Shown here in pieces: positions 1 to 5,184 of a stretch of 5,184 nt of DNA (position 1 is its first letter; each line of letters starts with the position of its first letter). Both the position numbers and the translations under genes were made by a program. Origin of the DNA: SIG636 sp045535465. Its GTDB lineage: Bacteria; Bacillota; Clostridia; Oscillospirales; CAG-382. The notes under the pieces are model-generated. The model searched no databases, was not told the DNA's origin, and was given only the letters and a program-made list of their open reading frames with translations. Location of the stretch: assembly GCA_045535465.1 (NCBI GenBank), contig JAZSLS010000008.1:1-5184 (forward strand). The letters run 5' to 3'.

Positions 1-150
1 AACGGTGACCAAGGTCTTCTTTTAATAAAATCTACCCCTACAGCCAGCAGAGGGAGAGTAAGTATTTTATCCTTTTTGTTTTTTATAGTATCTACTTGAC
101 AGGAAACATATTAAAAATTCCCTGTCCCGTCTTTTTGTTAATCGGTAAAA
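1..150. other. Intergenic stretch without a recognisable gene
   Basis: No complete gene is visible. On the plus strand frame 1 is open from the edge to TGA at 97-99 (32 codons, ending 'ILSFLFFIVST'), which could be the tail of a convergent gene, but its composition is not persuasive. Positions 60-90 are T-rich. A perfect TTGACA lies at 96-101 on the plus strand without a matching -10 box. Confidence 0.4.
98..136. terminator. Weak hairpin downstream of the small gene
   Basis: Inverted repeat 98-106/118-126 (GACAGGAAA against TTCCCTGTC, 11-base loop). On the plus strand one position is an A-C mismatch and five T (132-136) follow after a short gap; on the minus strand that position becomes a G-U pair but no T run follows. 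It may end the small gene's transcript or a plus-strand transcript arriving from the left; either way it is a weak terminator. Confidence 0.35.
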
Positions 151-378
151 CTAAAACTCTTCTATCAGACCTGCATCGTACTTAAGAATAGCTACTGCGT
201 CAAGATTATCTATACGGCCGTCTGCATTAACGTCACCTATACAGGGGTCGATAGTTATTAACGTGAACACGGTGCCGCAGTAATCACCTTTTCCCTCTAC
301 CGCAAGGCAGTAAAGTCTGTCCTTCTCAAAACTATCGGAGATAAGATAAACGGTATAGTCCTTCCCCTCAACAAGCAC
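151..378 (-). CDS. C-terminal fragment: Ig-like segment plus single dockerin repeat
   Basis: The open frame can be entered at GTG (378-376), but no ribosome binding site precedes it, and the same frame stays open upstream to about 430, so this is the tail of the broken gene rather than an independent one. It holds 'VEGKDYTVYL' and 'VEGKGDYCGTVFTL', an Ig-like pattern common in clostridial surface proteins, then 'IGDVNADGRIDNLDAVAILK', one dockerin F-hand (154-237). Its ligands correspond to D172, N174, D176, D180 and D183 of the rebuilt protein. The chain stops right after 'YDAGLIEEF', so only half of a normal dockerin is present. Confidence 0.5.
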   Translation of the reverse strand: MLVEGKDYTVYLISDSFEKDRLYCLAVEGKGDYCGTVFTLITIDPCIGDVNADGRIDNLDAVAILKYDAGLIEEF

Positions 379-401
379 CTTGCCATCATCGTCCGTAAGA
401 G

Positions 402-746
402 CTATATCGGAGACAGAAGCTTTCCGTCAAAGGCTGTAACAGGCGCCTCGGGGAATACCACCCAGCTTTCCTTCAGCTGAATCTTGTCATCCTCGTCAGC
501 CTTTAGTATGCCGTCATTGAGCACTTCTCCGTCCCCGTCTGCCAAAACAAAGTAACTACCCCCTACTTCAACCACGGTGTAGCCCGTAAATGCGTCGCCA
601 ATGCTTGTAAAGCACTTGTGGGGCGTAAATCCGCAAACGCAGGTCTCGCCTGCCGCAAACACCGTCACGGGTGCGGTACTCAGCAACATAAGTACAAATA
701 AAAGAAAGCTTAGGATGCGATTTGTCTGTCTCATTCTTTTTTTCAT
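402..746 (-). CDS. N-terminal fragment: signal peptide plus unrecognised cysteine-containing segment
   Basis: This 114-residue frame starts with ATG at 746-744 behind a good ribosome binding site and is the part that would actually be translated. It begins 'MKKRMRQTNR', has a hydrophobic core of about 13 residues ('ILSFLLFVLMLLS') and a likely signal peptidase I site after 'VFA' (residue 31), so the product would be exported. The mature part starts 'AGETCVCGF' with C36, C38 and C45, then an acidic stretch ('LADGDGEVLNDG', 'KADEDDK'). I do not recognise a family. The last five residues, 'LLSPI', are out of frame relative to the rest of the gene. If the frameshift is real, a short dockerin-free secreted protein would result. 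Confidence 0.65.
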   Translation of the reverse strand: MKKRMRQTNRILSFLLFVLMLLSTAPVTVFAAGETCVCGFTPHKCFTSIGDAFTGYTVVEVGGSYFVLADGDGEVLNDGILKADEDDKIQLKESWVVFPEAPVTAFDGKLLSPI

Positions 747-754
747 AGATCATT

Positions 755-761
755 CCCCTTT
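755..761 (-). promoter_or_regulatory. Ribosome binding site of the small dockerin gene
   Basis: The minus strand reads AAAGGGG eight bases before the ATG at 746-744, good Shine-Dalgarno spacing. It decides the start: a competing ATG at 753-751 in another frame is only one base past the GGGGA and would be too close to be used. Confidence 0.8.
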
Positions 762-768
762 ATATAGG

Positions 769-785
769 TGTATACAGATAATCTG
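769..785. promoter_or_regulatory. Dyad symmetry in the leader, possible operator
   Basis: Two short overlapping dyads lie in the predicted leader of the small gene: the palindrome TGTATACA (769-776) and CAGAT-A-ATCTG (775-785). They sit about 10-28 bases after the predicted transcription start, a possible repressor position. Short palindromes also arise by chance in AT-rich leaders, and no regulator is known, so this is only a candidate. Confidence 0.25.
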
Positions 786-802
786 ACTAATTTACTGATA
801 TA

Positions 803-831
803 ATTATACATAAAAGCATTATTCTTATCAA
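803..831 (-). promoter_or_regulatory. Sigma-A-type promoter of the small dockerin gene
   Basis: On the minus strand TTGATA (831-826) and TATAAT (808-803) are separated by exactly 17 bases. The -10 box is perfect and the -35 box has one mismatch to TTGACA. Transcription would begin near 796, giving a leader of about 50 bases before the ATG at 746. The promoter lies between the upstream terminator and the small gene, so that gene is probably its own transcription unit. Confidence 0.8.
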
Positions 832-879
832 TCGCGGAAGTTATTTGTATTCGAAAAATTGTTTAAAGCAAAACAAATT

Positions 880-923
880 AAAAAGCCGAAAACTGCTTTT
901 TAACAAACAGTTTTCGGCTTTTT
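880..923 (-). terminator. Strong intrinsic terminator after the large CDS, possibly bidirectional
   Basis: A perfect 16-bp inverted repeat pairs 880-895 (AAAAAGCCGAAAACTG) with 908-923 around a 12-base loop. Read on the minus strand it lies 42 bases past the TAA stop, and its distal arm ends in a T run followed by more T-rich sequence, as expected of a rho-independent terminator. Because both arms end in A/T runs it could also stop plus-strand transcription. It separates the large gene from the promoter of the next gene. Confidence 0.92.
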
Positions 924-965
924 GCTTTTACTTTGAACTAAAGATAGCGCCAGAATTGCATTATC

Positions 966-3900
966 TTAGTTTTTAATTATTTGCTTCATAGCAATATAAT
1001 CCAACGAGCTAAGGTCACCGCTTTCATCCAAGTCGCCTGCCACGCACTGGATATCGCTGAAAAGTATTGCTGCTTTCAGATACTGCTTGATAGCAATATA
1101 ATCCAAAGCACTAATGCTGCCGTCACCGTCAACGTCTCCAGTTACGGCTATTTCCTTAACCACCTTGCCGTCGAAGGATTTAACGGTGTAGCCCGTACCT
1201 ATGTAAGCGTTTGCTTTTACTTCATTTTCTCCATCGTATACCTTTACCTCGGTTACAAATTCCGCTTTAAAACCGGAAAGGTCTGTCAAAGTATCTACCC
1301 TAAAAATCTGCGTATCGTCTGCTGCGTAATCGCTGTTATCCTTAAGTATTATATCCCAAAGAGTAAAGCCCTTGTATTCACGAAGTACAGGATACTTCTC
1401 TGTTGAATGCTGGAAGTAGTAGGTTTTGCCTGCACCGCTGTTTATGCGGTCTCTAAGCGTGCCGTCAGCAAGCTCTGCGGCGGTGAAGGTTGTAACACTG
1501 CTTGCCTGCGTGCCGTTGCTTTCATAGGTTGCACCGCTAACGGCAAGCGCATGGTTATTGTTTATATATCCACTTGCTGCACCCGTTGCGTTATTGTTGA
1601 AGTAAAGCTGGTATTTTACACTGCCCGCGCCGCTTGCGGTGATTGTACCAGCGTTATAGCAATCTTCAAGATAAAGCTTGGTGCCGTTAAGATAGCTTGC
1701 AATGCCGCCTGCTCTTACAGTAGAGCCGTTTGCGTTTGCCACAACGGAAACATTACCAACGTTGTAACAACGGGAAAGCACGTTGTTAACCGCCCCGTAG
1801 AAATATCCGACTATACCGCCTGCACCCTTGGTAGTTCTGCTGGATCCGCCATCCTTACAGGTTATATTGCCTGCATTACCGCAGGATTCTATTATGTAAT
1901 TGTAGCCGCTTACAGGGCCCACATATGCGGTTTTTCCCACGATACCGCCCGCAGAGCAAGTGCCCTCTACATCGCCATAATTGTAGCAATCTCTGATTAT
2001 ATGGCTGTTTTTCGTTTCTACCGTGGTTGTGCCCGAAGTATACGTATTGCCACCCTCACCGAATATACCACTTGCATTAAACTCTGCTACTGTACCCTCG
2101 TAATGGATATACCCGTAGTTTATACAGCCGGATATCATTATATAGCCTACGGAATAGCCGAGAATGCCCGCCGCCCTCGTGCTGGTAGAGGATACCTCAC
2201 CGTTATTTACACAATTTGTTATATTGCACTTATAGGACATTGTTGCTGCGTTCTTGCCGAAGCGACAAATTACGCCGCCTGCATAAGAGGTGGAGTATAC
2301 CTTACCGTTGTTGATGCATTCGTCAACTGCAAGTCTTGTTCCCTGGCAGTAGCCTATCAAGCCGCCGGTCTGAGAAGTGCCGCTTATACTGCCGTTGTTG
2401 ATACAGCGGACTACGCTTATATCCGCACCGCTTGTAGCATAGCCGAATAAACCACCCGTTGACGTACCGCCGGAAAGGTTAGCGTTTACGGTTATGTTTT
2501 CGAAGCGAGCCGTGCCGGACGCTTGAGCCGCAACAGCGCCGTTGTAACCTGCATTACCGTTTATATTGCCGTTAACGGTAAGGTTTTTAACGGTTGCGCT
2601 GATGTTTGTAAACATAGGCACGCTTGTGCTTACCGTATGGCCTCTGCCGTCAAAGCAGCCTGTGAATACGTCAGCGTAACTTGCGGAAAGCGTAATATCC
2701 GCGGCAAGATAGTAGTTGCCGCTTGCGCTCATTGCCGCAAATTCCTCAGCCGTGCTTACTGCGGAAGCGTTTTCCTTGCGTTTTGAGCTTATATAGGAAT
2801 CAAATACCGTCTTTTGCTCTGCAGTAAGACTGCCTATGCTATACTTACCGGAAGTAAAGCTTTGGGTCGTCATCGTATTGTTATCAGTAGGAGTGAAGTT
2901 AAAAGCACCTGCGGAAACGGTTGTCGTACCGTCGGTAGCAGTTGTTATACCGCCGTCGGTTGAGTCGAGGTTTACTACGCATACGGCGTTTGCAACGCTT
3001 TGCTCGGAGAACATTGTTATATACAACCTTGTGTATGCGCTGTTACCAAGATTAAAAGATTTGGAAACGTTGTTGACAGCACCATCCGTTGAATTGTAAT
3101 AGTCCAAACGTCTGACAGCAACGCCGCCATCTGTATAACCTATACTTCTTGCCGTTCTGTCTATGGGGAAAATAAGGCTTGCGGGAATACTGCCGGATTT
3201 GTCATAGGCTATCGCTTTTGCCCATCTGTCCGTATGATAAGTAACCTTGGTGGCGTTTTCGTTAAGAGTAACCAGATATGCGCTCTCACTTGAAGATAGT
3301 GCATCTTTGTTAAGGTACGTGTCACCCGTAACTATGGGACAAAATGCAACTGCACCACCGGGCACTATCGCATCTCCCTCCTTATAAGCCATAGGCATCT
3401 GCAAATCCACCGATGCGTCTGCGACAGACATCGCCGTTGACTCGACAGCGCTGCTGTAACTCCAAAGGATAAAATCACTCAGGTCTACGTCAACAGAGGA
3501 AACGTTTATTATTTCCACGCCCTCTGTAAAATCGGTACCGGGAGCATTTTTTATTACCTCGCTTATAAGAAGCGGTGCGCCAAAGAACAGAGTTACTCTG
3601 TTTACGCCACTGTAAACACCGTTCACCTTAGCGGTGCTTTTTATAACGGTATCTTCGCTTACAGATATAGCCTCGCCGTACAGCTTACGAGTTTTAGACG
3701 TGCGCGGATCACTGTTATCAGTAGTATAATATATCTCGCCATCGCCCTTAAGGCTGACGAACTGAGTTGCAGAGTACACGCCTGTTATATGAGAGGCGGT
3801 AGGTTCCAACACCTTATTGTACGAGAAGGTTGTCATTACAGGCAGGTGGTCAGAGGCTATCATAAGCTCTTCTGCCTTGTTGCCTACGTAATACGATGTG

Positions 3901-5184
3901 GGAGTTAATGCCTCGTCGTTATAAAAAATATGGTCTATAGGAGCGTTAGGTGCACGAGTGAAGGTTGCACCCGTTATTTTATTCATGGAGTACTCATATT
4001 TTACAAAATCGTCGCTTGCGTAGATAGAGCTTTCAAAGGCTTCGCTAAGCAGCTTGAACGCAGGGTCATAGTAGCGCATATTAAAGTCGCCGGTAAAGAC
4101 CGTGGGGATAACACCGTACACATCATAAACCGCCTGCATCTTCTCCAAAGCCTGAGATGCGTTGGACAGACGCGCTTCAAGCGCTTCTTCGTCCGTATAA
4201 CCTGTATAATTGCTGGCATTAAGAGCAAAGTGAGCGTTCAAAACCAATACGTAAGAACCCGTTTTTTTGTCCTTAAGCACAGCCCATGCAAGCCCTTTGG
4301 TGCCTGCGTAGGCTGCTATTTCCGACGCTGTCATGTCTTTAATGTTATAGCTCTTGTCAAACAACAGGGCGCCGTGAGCAGCGTTATTGTTCGCGGCAGA
4401 GTTTTCAACCAAGCTGAAGCGCTTTGTGTTATACAGTATAGGCACATAGGAAAGAACGTTTGCCACGCTGGTATCCGTTCTGTACTCGTGAACCACAGCA
4501 TAATCCGCATCGCTTTGCAGAAGGCTTGTTACGCCGGACATATTGGAAGCGTTACGCTCTTGCATACCCACTATGTCAGGATGAAAACCCGCAACTACGT
4601 TATACATATGATAAGTACGAGTTATGCCATTACCAAACACATCGACACTCTGGTCACTGAACAAGGTGTTAAAGGACATAACCTTTATAGCGTTTTTATC
4701 CGCGTTAGAAACAGGGCGCTGATACGTTACACTTTCCTTGGTAACACCCGTGGGAATTTCGCCAAGCCCTGTATATACCATAACGTCGTCTATGTAAAGC
4801 TGAACCTCTTTTGTCGTTTTAAGAGCTATCGCCTTTGCGTATTCTGCGGATGCAGTCAGCAAGGTTTTGTTGGTGGCTGTGGGAGAAGAAACCTTAACAC
4901 CGTTAACGTAAACAGTCGGGCCTGCGTCGATATCCACGGCTATTCTTACGGTGAGCGTTTTGTTAACGAAGGGATAGCCCGTATTGCTGGAGGCGTTTGC
5001 GGTAAGACACTGCGTACCGAAAAGCTTATAGGATATCGAGGCTGTGCCGGTTTCTTTCATTGCGCCGCCGTCATAATCGTACCACTTAGAAGCACTTCTT
5101 ACCTGGTTATTACCGTAGCCGGCTATGCGCAAATGAACGGAGTTATAGCATGTATATCTGTTGTAGTTGTATAAAAAACAGCCG
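966..5184 (-). CDS. Secreted multidomain EEP-family nuclease/phosphodiesterase with lamin-tail, GLUG repeats and type I dockerin (5' partial)
   Basis: Probably a secreted metal-dependent phosphodiesterase, likely a nuclease, docked to a cohesin scaffold. The apparent TTG start at 5132 is not the real start: 17 more sense codons run upstream to the window edge and no ribosome binding site precedes TTG, so the N-terminus and any signal peptide are missing. Numbering from that TTG: beta-sandwich (LamG-like) about 1-125; EEP domain about 148-437; chitobiase C-terminal/Fn3-like domain 443-516 ('IYYTTDNSDP'); lamin-tail domain about 519-680 ('LLISEV'); polar linker about 727-770; GLUG beta-helix about 791-1250; dockerin 1329-1388. 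EEP residues seen: N155, E192, H301, D349 and N351 in 'TGDFN', D400 in 'PIDHIFY', D428 and H429 in 'SDHLP', matching the DNase I catalytic set. The stop is TAA at 966-968, followed by a terminator. Substrate (DNA, RNA, phospholipid or sugar phosphate) cannot be read from sequence. Domain calls are firm for EEP, GLUG and dockerin, fair for the others. Confidence 0.9.
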   Translation of the reverse strand, partial: GCFLYNYNRYTCYNSVHLRIAGYGNNQVRSASKWYDYDGGAMKETGTASISYKLFGTQCLTANASSNTGYPFVNKTLTVRIAVDIDAGPTVYVNGVKVSSPTATNKTLLTASAEYAKAIALKTTKEVQLYIDDVMVYTGLGEIPTGVTKESVTYQRPVSNADKNAIKVMSFNTLFSDQSVDVFGNGITRTYHMYNVVAGFHPDIVGMQERNASNMSGVTSLLQSDADYAVVHEYRTDTSVANVLSYVPILYNTKRFSLVENSAANNNAAHGALLFDKSYNIKDMTASEIAAYAGTKGLAWAVLKDKKTGSYVLVLNAHFALNASNYTGYTDEEALEARLSNASQALEKMQAVYDVYGVIPTVFTGDFNMRYYDPAFKLLSEAFESSIYASDDFVKYEYSMNKITGATFTRAPNAPIDHIFYNDEALTPTSYYVGNKAEELMIASDHLPVMTTFSYNKVLEPTASHITGVYSATQFVSLKGDGEIYYTTDNSDPRTSKTRKLYGEAISVSEDTVIKSTAKVNGVYSGVNRVTLFFGAPLLISEVIKNAPGTDFTEGVEIINVSSVDVDLSDFILWSYSSAVESTAMSVADASVDLQMPMAYKEGDAIVPGGAVAFCPIVTGDTYLNKDALSSSESAYLVTLNENATKVTYHTDRWAKAIAYDKSGSIPASLIFPIDRTARSIGYTDGGVAVRRLDYYNSTDGAVNNVSKSFNLGNSAYTRLYITMFSEQSVANAVCVVNLDSTDGGITTATDGTTTVSAGAFNFTPTDNNTMTTQSFTSGKYSIGSLTAEQKTVFDSYISSKRKENASAVSTAEEFAAMSASGNYYLAADITLSASYADVFTGCFDGRGHTVSTSVPMFTNISATVKNLTVNGNINGNAGYNGAVAAQASGTARFENITVNANLSGGTSTGGLFGYATSGADISVVRCINNGSISGTSQTGGLIGYCQGTRLAVDECINNGKVYSTSYAGGVICRFGKNAATMSYKCNITNCVNNGEVSSTSTRAAGILGYSVGYIMISGCINYGYIHYEGTVAEFNASGIFGEGGNTYTSGTTTVETKNSHIIRDCYNYGDVEGTCSAGGIVGKTAYVGPVSGYNYIIESCGNAGNITCKDGGSSRTTKGAGGIVGYFYGAVNNVLSRCYNVGNVSVVANANGSTVRAGGIASYLNGTKLYLEDCYNAGTITASGAGSVKYQLYFNNNATGAASGYINNNHALAVSGATYESNGTQASSVTTFTAAELADGTLRDRINSGAGKTYYFQHSTEKYPVLREYKGFTLWDIILKDNSDYAADDTQIFRVDTLTDLSGFKAEFVTEVKVYDGENEVKANAYIGTGYTVKSFDGKVVKEIAVTGDVDGDGSISALDYIAIKQYLKAAILFSDIQCVAGDLDESGDLSSLDYIAMKQIIKN
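969..1148 (-). other. C-terminal type I dockerin domain of the large CDS
   Basis: Residues 1329-1388 hold two F-hand calcium repeats. In the first, the loop 'GDVDGDGSISALDYIAIKQ' supplies D1333, D1335, D1337, S1341 and D1344. In the second, 'GDLDESGDLSSLDYIAMKQ' supplies D1367, D1369, S1371, S1375 and D1378. Type I dockerins fold on calcium binding and attach their protein to a cohesin module of a scaffoldin or cell-surface protein. Residues at loop positions 10-11, which set cohesin specificity in clostridial systems, are A-L and S-L. The domain is complete and ends the protein. It is preceded by a small beta-rich module with 'TGYTVKSFDGKVV', often found just before dockerins. Confidence 0.92.
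982..1106. repeat. Direct DNA repeat pair inside the dockerin (982-1004 and 1084-1106)
   Basis: The two 23-base copies differ at one base (987 versus 1089) and sit 102 bases, or 34 codons, apart. They encode the matching helix 'LDYIA[IM]KQ' of the two dockerin F-hands. The near-identity at DNA level, including silent positions, points to internal duplication or gene conversion between the two halves rather than protein-level selection alone. Confidence 0.85.
1623..2456 (-). repeat. Eight tandem GLUG-type protein repeats (beta-helix)
   Basis: Residues 893-1170 contain about eight diverged repeats that begin 'GG[LIV][IFV]G' and reach a C-x-N-x-G signature about 17-28 residues later. The signature occurs at C910, C939, C974, C1003, C1049, C1084, C1122 and C1158, spaced 29, 35, 29, 46, 35, 38 and 36 residues. 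An N-terminal cap at about 791-850 ('EEFAAM', 'CFDGRGHTVS', 'VKNLTVNG') and a C-terminal cap at about 1219-1250 ('ELADGTLRDRIN', 'YPVL') flank them, as in other GLUG proteins. Such arrays fold as right-handed beta-helices on secreted proteins; their ligand is unknown. The repeats are diverged at DNA level and are not a recent expansion. Confidence 0.85.
3093..3806 (-). other. Chitobiase C-terminal/Fn3-like domain followed by lamin-tail domain
   Basis: Residues 443-516 carry 'IYYTTDNSDPRTS', then 'VSEDTVIKSTAKVNG', the hallmark of the chitobiase/beta-hexosaminidase C-terminal Fn3-like domain, a non-catalytic beta-sandwich. It is followed at 519 by 'APLLISEVIKNAPGTDF' and 'VEIINVSSVDVDLSDFILW', which matches the opening strands of a lamin-tail (LTD) domain; this seems to extend to about residue 680, with a long insert before 'GVAVRRLD'. 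Bacterial LTD domains are often fused to extracellular nucleases and phosphatases, which supports reading the whole protein as an exported nuclease. The outer boundary of the LTD is uncertain. Confidence 0.7.
3822..4691 (-). other. EEP (DNase I-like) catalytic domain within the large CDS
   Basis: This stretch encodes residues 148-437. It opens with 'VMSFNTL' (N155), continues with 'DIVGMQE' (metal-binding E192), 'YVPILYN', 'VLNAHF' (general-acid/base H301), 'TGDFN' (D349, N351), 'PIDHIFY' (D400) and closes with 'SDHLPVM' (D428, H429). These motifs and their order are those of the endonuclease/exonuclease/phosphatase superfamily, which cleaves phosphodiester or phosphomonoester bonds using divalent metal. 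All residues that normally abolish activity when lost are present, so the domain looks catalytically competent. Its length of about 290 residues is normal for the family. The stretch before H301 ('GLAWAVLKDKKTG') resembles secreted bacterial EEP proteins. Confidence 0.9.

Larger units (their letters stand above)
151..746 (-). pseudogene. Frameshifted gene for a small secreted dockerin-repeat protein
   Basis: Two open frames in different phases join into one sensible protein of 198 residues if one base is added in the AAA run at 421-423. Frame 0 reads '...VTAFDGK' and then hits TAG at 404-402; the other frame is closed by TGA just upstream of that run and then reads 'ASVSDIALTDDDGKVLVEG' onward. 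The rebuilt protein has a signal peptide (1-31), an unrecognised segment with C36, C38 and C45, an Ig-like stretch ('LTDDDGKVLVEGKDYTV' to 'GKGDYCGTVFTLITI', the common surface-protein pattern 'GK.LVEGTDYT...GKGNYTGT'), and one dockerin F-hand. Promoter and ribosome binding site are intact. A recent mutation or an assembly error are both possible; programmed frameshifting is less likely. The biological role is unknown beyond likely cohesin binding. Confidence 0.75.

Noticed and set aside
96..101. Perfect TTGACA on the plus strand
   Set aside because: No TATAAT-like box lies 15-19 bases downstream, and no plus-strand gene follows.
568..753. Minus-strand 61-codon frame starting seven bases upstream of the small gene's ATG
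   Set aside because: Its ATG is one base from the Shine-Dalgarno GGGGA, and the frame lacks the signal peptide that the overlapping frame clearly has.
1407..2450. Plus-strand open frame of 347 codons, very rich in Ala, Cys, Tyr and Ile
   Set aside because: It mirrors the GLUG repeats; its odd composition comes from the reverse complement of Gly, Asn, Thr and Tyr codons.
1623..2456. Regularly spaced repeated words such as CCGTTGTTGAT, considered as a CRISPR-like or DNA-level tandem array
   Set aside because: Spacing is irregular (29-46 codons) and similarity is that of protein repeats encoded by C-I-N-N-G codons.
4262..4268. Run of seven T (A7 on the coding strand) inside the EEP domain, considered as a slippage site
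   Set aside because: The reading frame is open and conserved motifs continue correctly on both sides, so nothing indicates a frame change here.
3930..5174. Long plus-strand open frame of 414 codons opposite the EEP domain
   Set aside because: It is antisense to a well-recognised domain, shows no family motif, is rich in Cys, His and Arg as expected of a shadow frame, and has no convincing ribosome binding site.

Overview
The window looks like a piece of an anaerobic Firmicute (Clostridia) chromosome, most likely from a Ruminococcus- or Oscillospirales-type fibre-associated gut bacterium. The grounds are two neighbouring genes on the minus strand that both end in type I dockerin sequence, one of them with the 'ILKYDAG' wording familiar from ruminococcal dockerins. 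A Gram-positive ribosome binding site and a clean sigma-A-type promoter agree with this. The taxonomic guess comes from protein style and is not a measurement.

Layout along the minus strand, which carries all recognisable coding sequence. (1) From the right edge (5184) down to 966 runs one very large secreted multidomain protein. Its beginning lies outside the window. At least 1405 residues are visible, arranged as a concanavalin/LamG-like beta-sandwich, an endonuclease/exonuclease/phosphatase (EEP, DNase I-like) catalytic domain with all expected active-site residues, a chitobiase C-terminal/Fn3-like domain, a lamin-tail domain, about eight GLUG beta-helix repeats, and a complete two-repeat type I dockerin. 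(2) A strong hairpin terminator (880-923) follows its stop. (3) A sigma-A-like promoter (826-831/803-808) then drives a separate short gene, 746-151. It encodes a signal peptide, a small domain of unknown type, an Ig-like segment and a single dockerin repeat, but it is broken by a one-base frameshift near 404-430. (4) The leftmost 150 bases hold no convincing gene, only a weak hairpin and a short plus-strand open tail ending at 99.

Taken together the two genes suggest a locus for extracellular parts that plug into cohesin-bearing scaffolds or surface proteins. The large protein would bring a phosphodiesterase, probably nuclease, activity to such a complex, which is less usual than a glycoside hydrolase. 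The function is inferred from domains only. No mobile element, CRISPR array, tRNA or rRNA was seen.
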